NCBI GenBank assembly: GCA_947175335.1
Contig: CAMWMF010000009.1
Coordinates: forward strand, 1-64,000
From: an uncultured Clostridia bacterium
Lineage (GTDB): Bacteria > Bacillota > Clostridia > Christensenellales > Pumilibacteraceae
Reading direction: 5' to 3'
DNA: 64,000 nt
Shown here: in pieces, positions 10,005-17,383 of the stretch
How positions within the stretch are numbered: position 1 is the first letter of the stretch
Layout of the letters: every line of letters begins with the position of its first letter
Position numbers and translations under genes: made by a program
The notes under the pieces: model-generated
Database searches by the model: none
Seen by the model: the letters and a program-made list of their open reading frames with translations, nothing else
What the model was told of the DNA's origin: nothing

Positions 10005-10817
10005 ATGGCAAAGATTATTGCAATAGCCAATCAAAAGGGCGGTGTCGGCAAAACCACTACCTGCGTAAACCTCGCGGCGTACTTTGCGGCGTTCGGTAAA
10101 AAGGTGCTTATTATAGACAACGACCCGCAGGGCAACGCTTCCAGCGGACTGGGCATAGAAAAGCACAAGGTTAAAAACTCGGTGTACAGCCTTATAATAG
10201 GCGACTGCAACGCCGAGGACGCCGTGCTTCATACAGGCGTGGACAACTTGGATATTATTCCGTCCAACATAGACCTTGCCGGCGCGGAAGCCGAGCTTGT
10301 AAGCCTTGATAAACGCGAAAGCTCGTTAAAGCGCGCGATTGCGCCCATCAAGAACAATTACGACTATATATTTATCGACTGTCCGCCTTTTATAGGATTG
10401 CTCACGCTAAACGCGCTTACCGCTGCAAACAGCATACTTATTCCCATGCAGGGCGAGTACTTTGCGTTGGAAGGGTTGAGCCAGCTTATGAACACCATAA
10501 AGCTCGCCAAAAAAATACTCAACCCGTCGCTTGAAATAGAGGGCGTGGTTGTAACAATGTTCAACTCCCGCACCAACTTGGTCAACTCGGTCGCCGAGGA
10601 AATTACTCACTACTTCGGCAAAAAGGCATTTACGACCCGTATCCCGCGTAGCGTACGACTTGCCGAAGCGCCGTCGTTCGGATTGCCTATAAGCCAGTTC
10701 GACCCCACCTCCGCCGGCGGCATAGCGTACAAAAACCTCGCCGAGGAAGTGCTCAACCGCAACCGCGACACGTTCGAACCGATAAAGAATTTGTCGGCAC
10801 TCAAAAAGAGAAATTAA
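10005..10817 (+). CDS. soj: ParA/Soj-type partition ATPase
   Basis: A 270-residue deviant-Walker P-loop ATPase. The N-terminus IAIANQKGGVGKTTTCVNLA has the signature KGGVGKTT with both lysines. Walker A' DNDPQGNASSGLG follows, and DYIFIDCPPFIG is Walker B. Such proteins bind DNA as ATP dimers and segregate chromosomes or place cargo. An AAAGGA lies 12 bases upstream of the ATG, a long spacing. The usual ParB/Spo0J gene is not next to it: upstream are lipid genes and downstream a fold-back repeat. It may work with a ParB coded elsewhere or be an orphan ParA. The gene symbol reflects family resemblance only. Confidence 0.85.
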   Translation: MAKIIAIANQKGGVGKTTTCVNLAAYFAAFGKKVLIIDNDPQGNASSGLGIEKHKVKNSVYSLIIGDCNAEDAVLHTGVDNLDIIPSNIDLAGAEAELVSLDKRESSLKRAIAPIKNNYDYIFIDCPPFIGLLTLNALTAANSILIPMQGEYFALEGLSQLMNTIKLAKKILNPSLEIEGVVVTMFNSRTNLVNSVAEEITHYFGKKAFTTRIPRSVRLAEAPSFGLPISQFDPTSAGGIAYKNLAEEVLNRNRDTFEPIKNLSALKKRN

Positions 10818-11007
10818 GATAATTAAGAATTAAGAATGCAGAATTAAGAATTATGGCGGCGAAGCCGCATTAAGGATGAGATTCTTCACTGCGTTCAGAA
10901 TGACAAAAAATTATAATTACTCATGAAATTACTTTTGTCCTACGAAGCAACCGCAGGTTATTCCGAGCAACGCGAGGAATCTCATCCTTATTTTTAATTC
11001 CGAATTT
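10818..11007. repeat. Fold-back intergenic repeat, copy 2
   Basis: Begins with tandem AATTAAGAATTAAGAAT units, then GGCGGCGAAGCCGCATTAAGG, GATGAGATTCTTCACTGCG and TTCAGAATGACA, and closes with CGAGCAACGCGAGGAATCTC and AATTCCGAATT. The arms GATGAGATTC and GAATCTCATC are complementary. No ORF. The promoter for the thiamine gene starts immediately after. Confidence 0.75.
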
Positions 11008-11009
11008 TC

Positions 11010-11038
11010 TTGACATCTCATTTTCTATATGTTATACT
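11010..11038 (+). promoter_or_regulatory. Promoter upstream of the TPP riboswitch
   Basis: TTGACA at 11010-11015, 17-base spacer, TATACT at 11033-11038. Predicted transcription start is near 11045, right where the riboswitch begins. Confidence 0.75.
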
Positions 11039-11045
11039 GTTTTCG

Positions 11046-11134
11046 ATGCAGGGGCGCAACCGCAGTTGCCGAGATGTCATTGTGTCATGACGGTCCCTTT
11101 GAACCTGTGAGTTAGTACTCGCGTAGGGAGCCGT
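11046..11134 (+). promoter_or_regulatory. TPP (Thi-box) riboswitch
   Basis: The conserved aptamer core is readable: GGGGCGC, then CCGAGA in the pyrimidine-sensing arm, a variable stem GTCAT...ATGAC, CCCTTTGAACCTG, a variable hairpin and GCGTAGGGAG. This is the thiamine pyrophosphate aptamer. A terminator hairpin lies 20 bases further on. The segment CCGTCCGTAA at 11131-11140 is fully complementary to TTACGGACGG at 11198-11207, which abuts the SD of the downstream gene, so both early termination and SD occlusion are possible outputs. Confidence 0.93.
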
Positions 11135-11152
11135 CCGTAAATCATGGCTATG

Positions 11153-11191
11153 TGCGCTTGAACTAATCGAGGTTCAAGCGCATTTTGTTTT
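11153..11191 (+). terminator. Riboswitch-controlled intrinsic terminator
   Basis: Stem TGCGCTTGAAC / GTTCAAGCGCA (11 perfect pairs, 8-base loop) followed by TTTTGTTTT, inside the leader between aptamer and start codon. Confidence 0.85.
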
Positions 11192-11216
11192 GTAATTTTA
11201 CGGACGGGAGGAAGTC

Positions 11217-12464
11217 ATGTTTAAAGAAATCAAAAACTACTTTGCCAATTTCAGCGACGCGACAAACACTTGCCGCACTATCGCGCTGTGGGTGACGATT
11301 GCGCTGCTTGTCGCGTTTGTCATTTCGCGCTTGTACATAGTGGTAGCGCGAAAAAAGCAGGCGTACGACGAAGGCGCATTAACGGCTGCAAGCAAGATGA
11401 TAAACGGCGCGTGGATAGTGATTGCGCTCACGGCGGCGGTATGCTTTATAGTCACGTTTACTGCATGCTATTTTGTTGACGTCGCTCACGGTAAGGACTC
11501 GTTATTTCCCATACTGTTCTATCCGTTGCTTGTGTTTGTGCTGGCTGTTGTCGCAAGCGCGATAACGCTTTTTGTCAAACCCAACAAGATTGCAAAAATA
11601 GTGTGCGCCGCAGTTTGCGGTTGTGCGCTTGTTGCCGTAATCGTGTGTATGATAGTATACTATACGAGCGGGCAAGCGGTTGAAAACAATTGGATGGACG
11701 TATTGAGCAATATCGGATTGTATTTGAGCGCGGTCATATTGGCGGCTGTTATGATTGTTGGGGCAATCTTTTTGGACAGAAAAAGCAAGCCTATGGACAC
11801 GCGCACAATCACTTACGCGGCGGTATGCGTCGCACTGTCCTTTGCGCTCAGCTACGTACGGTTGTTTAAAATGCCGATGGGCGGAAGCATAACCTTTGCT
11901 TCGATGTTGCCGCTTATGCTGTTCGCGTTTATGTTCGGCAGCCGCAAGGGGGTTGTCGTCGGCGTAATTTACGGTTTGCTTCAAGCAATACAAGACCCGT
12001 GGATTATTCACCCCGCGCAGTTCGCGCTCGATTATCTTGTAGCATTCGGCGGTATAGGACTTACCGGCTGTATGCGTGAGCTGGGAGCGTTCAAAGGAAA
12101 TATGCGCGCACAGTTTGCGGTGGGCGCAATAGTTGCGTGTGCGTTGCGGTTTTTGGCGCACTACTTTGCCGGCGTGTTCGCGTTCGGTGAGGCAGGACTT
12201 AATTACGTTAAATACGGCAGCGCGTTTGCCAGCGCATATTTCTATTCGTTCGTCTATCAGTGCTTGTATCTTATTCCCGAGCTGGCGATAGTTATTGTCG
12301 CGGCAATGCTGGTGCTTACCTCGTCGTCCTTCCGCAGGCAGATAGAAATTCGCATTGCGGCAGGAGCAAAGGACGGCAAGCAAGCGGCGGCAATTCAATC
12401 GTCGCCCGAAGCCGACGAACAATCAAACGCAACCGTCGCGCAAACAGGTGACAAACAACAATAA
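11217..12464 (+). CDS. thiT: ThiT-like thiamine transporter (ECF S-component) with N-terminal membrane extension
   Basis: Substrate-binding membrane subunit of an energy-coupling factor transporter for thiamine. The part from about residue 195 to 375 is ThiT-like: TITYAAVCVALSFALSYV, MGGSITFASMLPLMLF, GVIYGLLQAIQDPWIIHPAQFALDYLVAF and a closing helix pair. Control by a TPP riboswitch supports the substrate. ThiT proteins are normally near 190 residues; this one is 415, with roughly 190 extra N-terminal residues carrying about four or five hydrophobic segments (near 20-43, 65-88, 97-118, 124-146, 155-180) and a polar C-terminal tail. The shared energizing components (EcfA, EcfA', EcfT) are not in the window. 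SD GGGAGGAAG ends 2 bases before the ATG. Confidence 0.88.
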   Translation: MFKEIKNYFANFSDATNTCRTIALWVTIALLVAFVISRLYIVVARKKQAYDEGALTAASKMINGAWIVIALTAAVCFIVTFTACYFVDVAHGKDSLFPILFYPLLVFVLAVVASAITLFVKPNKIAKIVCAAVCGCALVAVIVCMIVYYTSGQAVENNWMDVLSNIGLYLSAVILAAVMIVGAIFLDRKSKPMDTRTITYAAVCVALSFALSYVRLFKMPMGGSITFASMLPLMLFAFMFGSRKGVVVGVIYGLLQAIQDPWIIHPAQFALDYLVAFGGIGLTGCMRELGAFKGNMRAQFAVGAIVACALRFLAHYFAGVFAFGEAGLNYVKYGSAFASAYFYSFVYQCLYLIPELAIVIVAAMLVLTSSSFRRQIEIRIAAGAKDGKQAAAIQSSPEADEQSNATVAQTGDKQQ

Positions 12465-12476
12465 ATAGTATATAAT
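12448..12476 (+). promoter_or_regulatory. Promoter inside the 3' end of thiT; probable leaderless transcript
   Basis: GTGACA at 12448-12453, 17-base spacer, TATAAT at 12471-12476. The next ATG begins only 6 bases after the -10 box, where transcription would start, and no SD is present. Confidence 0.5.
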
Positions 12477-12482
12477 GGGTAT

Positions 12483-13121
12483 ATGAATTTACCCGATTAC
12501 ATAAAAGGCGCGATATTCGACCTTGACGGAACGCTACTCGATTCGTTGGGCGTTTGGAGCGAAATAGACGAGAGGTTTTTGTCCAAGCGCGGCATGACCG
12601 TGCCGTCCGACTACGTGGAAAACATAGGCACAATGGAAATTCGCCAAGCCGCGGTGTATACGATTGAGCGGTTTGGACTGACAGAAACGCCCGAAGCGGT
12701 TATGAAGGAATGGACGGACATGGCGGTGGGCGCGTACTCGACCGAGCTTAAATTAAAGCCCAAAGCAAAAGCCGTTTTGATCGAGCTTAAAGCGCGCGGA
12801 ATAAAGCTTGCAGTTGCAACCTCGTCCACCACCGATATGTGCTTACCCGCGCTAAAAAACAACGGCGTACTGCACCTGTTCGATACGGTCGTCACTACGC
12901 GCGAGATAGGCAAGGGAAAGGCTTTCCCCGACGTGTACCTTGCCGCGGCGAAAAAACTGGGCGTTACTCCCGAGCATTGCGCAGTGTGCGAGGACTTGCT
13001 CGGCGCGATAGTTACCGCAAAGAACGCAGGATTTTACACGGTAGGGGTGTACGACAAACACTCACAAGCCGATATAGAAAAGATAAAATCACTAGCTAAC
13101 GACTTTGTGTCGTTTGAATAA
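12483..13121 (+). CDS. HAD-superfamily phosphatase, beta-phosphoglucomutase-like
   Basis: A 212-residue HAD subfamily I hydrolase. Motif I is FDLDGTLLDS (nucleophile and acid Asp, about residues 13-17), motif II is VATSSTT (about 104), the conserved Lys lies in GKGKAFPDVYLAAAKKLG and motif III/IV is CAVCEDLLGAIVTAKNAG. The four-helix cap after motif I is of the type seen in beta-phosphoglucomutases and small sugar phosphatases. The substrate cannot be told from sequence; the sugar-metabolism neighbourhood fits a sugar phosphate. There is no SD; the ATG sits at the expected transcription start of the promoter in the end of thiT. Confidence 0.8.
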   Translation: MNLPDYIKGAIFDLDGTLLDSLGVWSEIDERFLSKRGMTVPSDYVENIGTMEIRQAAVYTIERFGLTETPEAVMKEWTDMAVGAYSTELKLKPKAKAVLIELKARGIKLAVATSSTTDMCLPALKNNGVLHLFDTVVTTREIGKGKAFPDVYLAAAKKLGVTPEHCAVCEDLLGAIVTAKNAGFYTVGVYDKHSQADIEKIKSLANDFVSFE

Positions 13122-13400
13122 ATTCGGAATTCGGAATTATGAATTCGGAATTATCGTTGAAACATATAAGCTACAATGCGGCGGGTCGCGTGAGACCTCC
13201 CTCGGCGTTGCTCGGGGTGATGGGAATATAAGCATGACTATTTTTTATATAGAATAGTATACTCTAACCATCCATCATTTCGACCGAAGCGGAGAAATCT
13301 AGGCGAACCGCCGCACGTGTGTAAAGTAATTGTTACAGTAAAGAAAAGGGTTGAGATTGTTCAACCTTTTTTAATTCCGAATTCATAATTCCGAATTCCG
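13122..13400. repeat. Fold-back intergenic repeat, copy 3 (diverged or composite)
   Basis: Ends carry tandem TTCGGAATTATGAATTCGG and the complement AATTCCGAATTCATAATTCC. The interior is unlike copies 1, 2 and 5 except for CTCGGCGTTGCTCGGGGTGA. Near the right end AAAAGGGTTGA / TCAACCTTTT followed by TT (13344-13372) can act as a terminator after the HAD gene. No ORF is seen in this gap. Confidence 0.65.
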
Positions 13401-13413
13401 CATTAAAAAAGGC

Positions 13414-13442
13414 TTGATATTTACCTTTAAATGATGTATAAT
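13414..13442 (+). promoter_or_regulatory. glgB promoter
   Basis: TTGATA at 13414-13419, 17-base spacer, TATAAT at 13437-13442. Confidence 0.75.
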
Positions 13443-13485
13443 TATATTGGTGAAAAAATTCACAATATACCAATAGGAGATATTT

Positions 13486-15573
13486 ATGGATATCAAGACG
13501 CTTGACGCTTACCATCACGGAGATTCGTTCGACGCATACAAGTATTTGGGCTGTCACTTCGACGCCAAAACAGGCACCGCCGTTTTCCGCGTATGGTCTA
13601 CCAGAGCTACGTCTATTGCCGTTATCGGCGATTTCAACAACTGGGACAACAATGCGAACCGCATGACCAAGATTACCGAAGCGGGCATTTGGGAAGTCAC
13701 GGTTAAGGGCGTTAAGCTTTACGACAACTATAAATTCTATATAGAAAACGGATTCTCTTATCCTATATATAAGTGCGATCCGTACGCCTTCCACCGCGAA
13801 ACCTTCGAGGGCACCAACGCCAAGGTTGTGGACATAGACCACTTTAAATGGACGGACGGCGAATACCTTAAAAACAAGAAAAACCCGTACTCCGCGCCCA
13901 TGACGGTGTACGAAGCGCACATGGCGTCGTGGCGCAGATACGCCGACGGCAACACCTTCGATTACCGCAAGTTCGCCGACGAAATGAGCGAATACCTCAA
14001 AGAAATGGGCTACACCCATCTCGAGCTTATGGGCATTGCCGAATATCCGTTTGACGGATCGTGGGGCTATCAGGTTACGGGCTACTTCGCGCCCACCTCG
14101 CGCTACGGCACTCCCGAGGACTTTGCCTACCTTGTGGACAAGATGCACTCATGCGGCATTGCGGTCATTTTGGACTGGGTGCCCGGTCACTTCCCCAAGA
14201 ACGGCGACGGCCTTTACGAGTTTGACGGCGGCCCGTTGTACGAACACAGCGACCCGCTTCGCATGGAGCACAAGGAGTGGGGCACGCGCTGCTTCGACTA
14301 CGGCAGAAACGAGGTAAGAAACTTCCTTATTTCCAACGCTTTCTACTGGCTGGATATGTACCACATCGACGGCTTGCGCGTAGACGCCGTGGCGAGTATG
14401 TTGTATCTCGACTACGGCAGATACGAATGGCGCCCCAACATCTACGGCGGCAACGAAAACTTGGAAGCGGTCGACTTTTTGCGCAGGCTCAACACTGCGG
14501 TGTTTGCAAAATATCCCAACGCGCTCATGATAGCCGAGGAATCTACGGCGTGGGGCGGCGTTTCCCGTCCCGTCGATATGGGCGGCTTGGGCTTCAACTT
14601 CAAATGGAACATGGGCTGGATGAACGACACGCTTTCGTACATCAAGGTCGATCCCGTATTCCGCAAATATCACCACAACACGATTACGTTCTCGATGATC
14701 TATGCTTTCACCGAAAACTTTATCCTGCCCATTTCGCACGACGAGGTGGTTTACGGCAAGGGCTCGCTCATCAACAAGATGCCCGGCGATTACGACATGA
14801 AGTTTGCGGGCGTTCGCAACTTCCTCACGTATATGTGGTCGCACCCCGGCAAAAAGCTGTTGTTTATGGGCGCCGAGCTCGGTCAGTTCAACGAATGGAA
14901 CTTTGCCAAGGAGCTCGACTGGAACATACTCGACTATCCCGCACACAAGGACTTGCAAAAGTTTGTGTCCGTGCTTAACGGCATTTACAAAAACTACCCC
15001 GCAATGCACGAAATCGACTACGACTGGAAAGGCTTCGAATGGCTTGTCGCAGACGACTATCAACAAAACATCTTGGTGTACGAGCGCCGCGACAGCGACG
15101 AAAACCGTATGCTCGCAATAATCAACTTCTCGCCCGTACCGCACGAGGGCTACCGCTTCGGCGCGCACGAGGGTGAGTACACAGAGTTGCTTCGTACCGA
15201 AATATTCAAGTGGAATCAGTCGGGCACCGTATACAAGACGGATGCCATAGCCAGCCACGGCAAGGACACCTCGCTCGCAATCGACGTTCCTCCCATGGGC
15301 GGCATACTGCTGTACTGCCCGAGCGGCAAGAAAAAGGCAGAGGCGAAACCCGCTGCCGAAAAGGTAGCCGAGGCAAAGCCCGTGGAAAAAAAGACGGAAA
15401 AGAAAGCTCCCGCAAAAAAGGCAACTGCGGAAAAGAAGCCCGCTGCCAAAAAGGCCGTAGCGGAAAAGGCGGAGGAAAAGAAAGCGCCCGCCAAGAAGCC
15501 CGCGGAAAAGAAAGCTACTGCGGAAAAGAAACCCGCAGCAAAAAAGGCGCCCGCCAAAAAAACGACAAAATAA
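13486..15573 (+). CDS. glgB: 1,4-alpha-glucan branching enzyme with Lys/Ala-rich tail
   Basis: Cuts alpha-1,4-glucan chains and re-attaches them by alpha-1,6 bonds to branch glycogen; cytoplasmic, 695 residues. A CBM48 domain (FRVWSTRATSIAVIGDFNNW, about 35-55) precedes the GH13_9 barrel. Active-site blocks are VILDWVPGHF (about 226), nucleophile Asp in DGLRVDAVASM (about 299), acid Glu in MIAEEST (about 349) and ISHDEVVYGKGSL (about 416), the last typical of GlgB. After the C-terminal beta domain, residues about 614-695 form a very basic tail of Lys, Ala, Pro and Glu repeats (KKAPAKKATAEKKPAAKKA type), resembling bacterial histone-H1-like tails. That tail is not part of known GlgB folds. SD TAGGAG precedes the ATG. 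Next in the cluster are glgA and glgP. Confidence 0.95.
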   Translation: MDIKTLDAYHHGDSFDAYKYLGCHFDAKTGTAVFRVWSTRATSIAVIGDFNNWDNNANRMTKITEAGIWEVTVKGVKLYDNYKFYIENGFSYPIYKCDPYAFHRETFEGTNAKVVDIDHFKWTDGEYLKNKKNPYSAPMTVYEAHMASWRRYADGNTFDYRKFADEMSEYLKEMGYTHLELMGIAEYPFDGSWGYQVTGYFAPTSRYGTPEDFAYLVDKMHSCGIAVILDWVPGHFPKNGDGLYEFDGGPLYEHSDPLRMEHKEWGTRCFDYGRNEVRNFLISNAFYWLDMYHIDGLRVDAVASMLYLDYGRYEWRPNIYGGNENLEAVDFLRRLNTAVFAKYPNALMIAEESTAWGGVSRPVDMGGLGFNFKWNMGWMNDTLSYIKVDPVFRKYHHNTITFSMIYAFTENFILPISHDEVVYGKGSLINKMPGDYDMKFAGVRNFLTYMWSHPGKKLLFMGAELGQFNEWNFAKELDWNILDYPAHKDLQKFVSVLNGIYKNYPAMHEIDYDWKGFEWLVADDYQQNILVYERRDSDENRMLAIINFSPVPHEGYRFGAHEGEYTELLRTEIFKWNQSGTVYKTDAIASHGKDTSLAIDVPPMGGILLYCPSGKKKAEAKPAAEKVAEAKPVEKKTEKKAPAKKATAEKKPAAKKAVAEKAEEKKAPAKKPAEKKATAEKKPAAKKAPAKKTTK

Positions 15574-15770
15574 TTCGGAATTCGGAATGCTGAATTCGGA
15601 ATTGACAAAAAGATTTTGGTAAAATATATTATGACACGAAGCGCGACTATATAAGCCTACTTCTTTGCAATAGCGCTTGCGACATCAGCTAATTAAGCGA
15701 TAATGTGAATTGTGAATAGGTTATCGGATTTTAATTCCGAATTCCGAATTCATAATTCCGAATTAATTAA
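15574..15770. repeat. Fold-back intergenic repeat, copy 4, enclosing the glgA promoter
   Basis: Left end has TTCGGAATTCGGAATGC and right end the complement TTAATTCCGAATTCCGAA. Unlike copies 1, 2 and 5, the centre lacks the CTCGCGTTGCTCGG arms and instead holds a promoter and about 100 bases of leader. Confidence 0.65.
15602..15630 (+). promoter_or_regulatory. glgA promoter within the repeat
   Basis: TTGACA at 15602-15607, 17-base spacer, TATATT at 15625-15630. The leader to the glgA start would be about 170 bases and includes the right repeat end. Confidence 0.6.
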
Positions 15771-15805
15771 ATTATTTGGCTTTTAAAAAGGAGAAAGCGA
15801 TCAAT

Positions 15806-17269
15806 ATGGCAAAAGCAAAAATTCACAACGTGTTGTTTATTACGACCGAGGCTGACCCGTTTGCGTCGACGGGCGGAATGGGCGAGGTTTGTTCGGCCTT
15901 GCCGCGTGCGCTCAACAAGACCAAAAAGACGGACGCGCGCGTAATGATGCCGCTTTACGAGGACGTTGCATACAGGTATAAAGAGCATATGACCTTTGTG
16001 TGCAATATCACAGTAGGGCTTGCTTGGCGTAATCAATACTGCGGACTTTTCCGCATGGAATACGAAGGCGTTGTGTATTACTTTGTTGATAACGAGTACT
16101 ACTTTAAGCGCGGCAATCTTTACGGCTATTACGACGACGCCGAGCGGTTTGCGTTCTTCTCCCGCGCGGCGTTGGAGCTCATTCCTTACCTTGACTTCAA
16201 GCCCGAGGTATTGCAGTCCAACGACCACCTTACCGCACTCGTGCCGGTGTATTACAAACTGGACTACAAGGACCGCGACGGATACAAACGTATCAAGAAC
16301 GTTTTCACCATTCACAACATAAATTATCAAGGTATATACCCGTTGGTGATTGCTGGCGACGTGTTCGGCATTGCCGACGAAAACGTGTCGCTTGTCGAGT
16401 ATAACGGCAAAATCAATCTTGCAAAGGCGGCTATCGTATCTTGCGACAAGATTACGACCATGTCCCCGCAGTACGCGCGCGAGATTCGCTTGCCCGAATT
16501 TGCGGGCGGTTTGGACGGCGTTTTGATCGAAAACCGCGAAAAGATTGTTGGTATACTCAACGGTATCGACGTCGACGAGTTCGATCCCGCAACCAGCAAG
16601 TCGCTGTTTGTCAACTACGACGCGAATAATCTCGACGCAAAAAAGAAAAACAAAATCGAGCTTCAACGCATGCTGTCGCTCCCCGAAGATCCCGACGTTC
16701 CCGTCGTGTGTATGGTCGCGCGCATGGTCGCGTACAAGGGCTACGATTTGTTGCGCAAATCAATCAATGCGGACAATGTGGAACAGAACCTTCTCGACAC
16801 AAACATGCAGCTCATAATAATGGGAAAGGGCGATGCCGACATCGAGGGATATTTGACCTATATCCAAAACATGTACAACCGCAGAGTGCGCACCCTTGTC
16901 ACTTACAACAAGGACATAATGCACAAGCTGCTTGCGGCGGCGGATATTTGCCTTATCCCGTCGCGCACCGAGCCGTGCGGCCTTACGCAAATGTATGCAT
17001 GTCGTTTCGGTGCCGTACCGGTAGTACGCGCAACCGGCGGGCTTATCGACTCCATCGTCGACTGCGGCAAGGGCGACGTCGGCAACGGGTTCGTGTTCGA
17101 GGAATACGACTCCGACATAATGGACAAAACCATTTACCGCGCGCTCGATATGTACACTAACGACAAAGCTACTTGGACGGCGCTTGTCAAGCGCGTCATG
17201 GCTTGCGATTTCTCTTGGAATAAGGCCGCGCTCGAATATAACGTGCTGTACCGTGTGCTTACGGCATAA
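15806..17269 (+). CDS. glgA: Glycogen synthase, GT5
   Basis: Elongates glycogen from a nucleotide sugar, normally ADP-glucose in bacteria; cytoplasmic, 487 residues. Start taken at ATG 15806 with AAGGAG 12 bases upstream; an in-frame TTG at 15776 would overlap that SD. The N-terminal Rossmann domain has VLFITTEADPFASTGGMGEV: the family's KTGGL substrate motif reads STGGM here, with Ser in place of Lys. Other GT5 blocks are present: FTIHNINYQGIYP, KITTMSPQYAREI, GILNGIDVDEFDP (about 251), VARMVAYKGYDLL and the C-terminal EPCGLTQMYACRFGAVPVVRATGG (about 390). Lies between glgB and glgP. ADP-glucose pyrophosphorylase (GlgC/GlgD) is not in the window. The Ser substitution raises the question of donor preference. 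Confidence 0.93.
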   Translation: MAKAKIHNVLFITTEADPFASTGGMGEVCSALPRALNKTKKTDARVMMPLYEDVAYRYKEHMTFVCNITVGLAWRNQYCGLFRMEYEGVVYYFVDNEYYFKRGNLYGYYDDAERFAFFSRAALELIPYLDFKPEVLQSNDHLTALVPVYYKLDYKDRDGYKRIKNVFTIHNINYQGIYPLVIAGDVFGIADENVSLVEYNGKINLAKAAIVSCDKITTMSPQYAREIRLPEFAGGLDGVLIENREKIVGILNGIDVDEFDPATSKSLFVNYDANNLDAKKKNKIELQRMLSLPEDPDVPVVCMVARMVAYKGYDLLRKSINADNVEQNLLDTNMQLIIMGKGDADIEGYLTYIQNMYNRRVRTLVTYNKDIMHKLLAAADICLIPSRTEPCGLTQMYACRFGAVPVVRATGGLIDSIVDCGKGDVGNGFVFEEYDSDIMDKTIYRALDMYTNDKATWTALVKRVMACDFSWNKAALEYNVLYRVLTA

Positions 17270-17293
17270 TCGAGCATTAAATATTAAAAACAC

Positions 17294-17322
17294 TTGATTT
17301 TTTCGAGTGCATAATTTACAAT
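17294..17322 (+). promoter_or_regulatory. glgP promoter
   Basis: TTGATT at 17294-17299, 17-base spacer, TACAAT at 17317-17322, in the 114-base gap before glgP. Confidence 0.45.
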
Positions 17323-17383
17323 TAACAGTGCGCCCTTTGCGCAAATACCACATCAATTTACAATCATCGGAAACGGAGGATAT

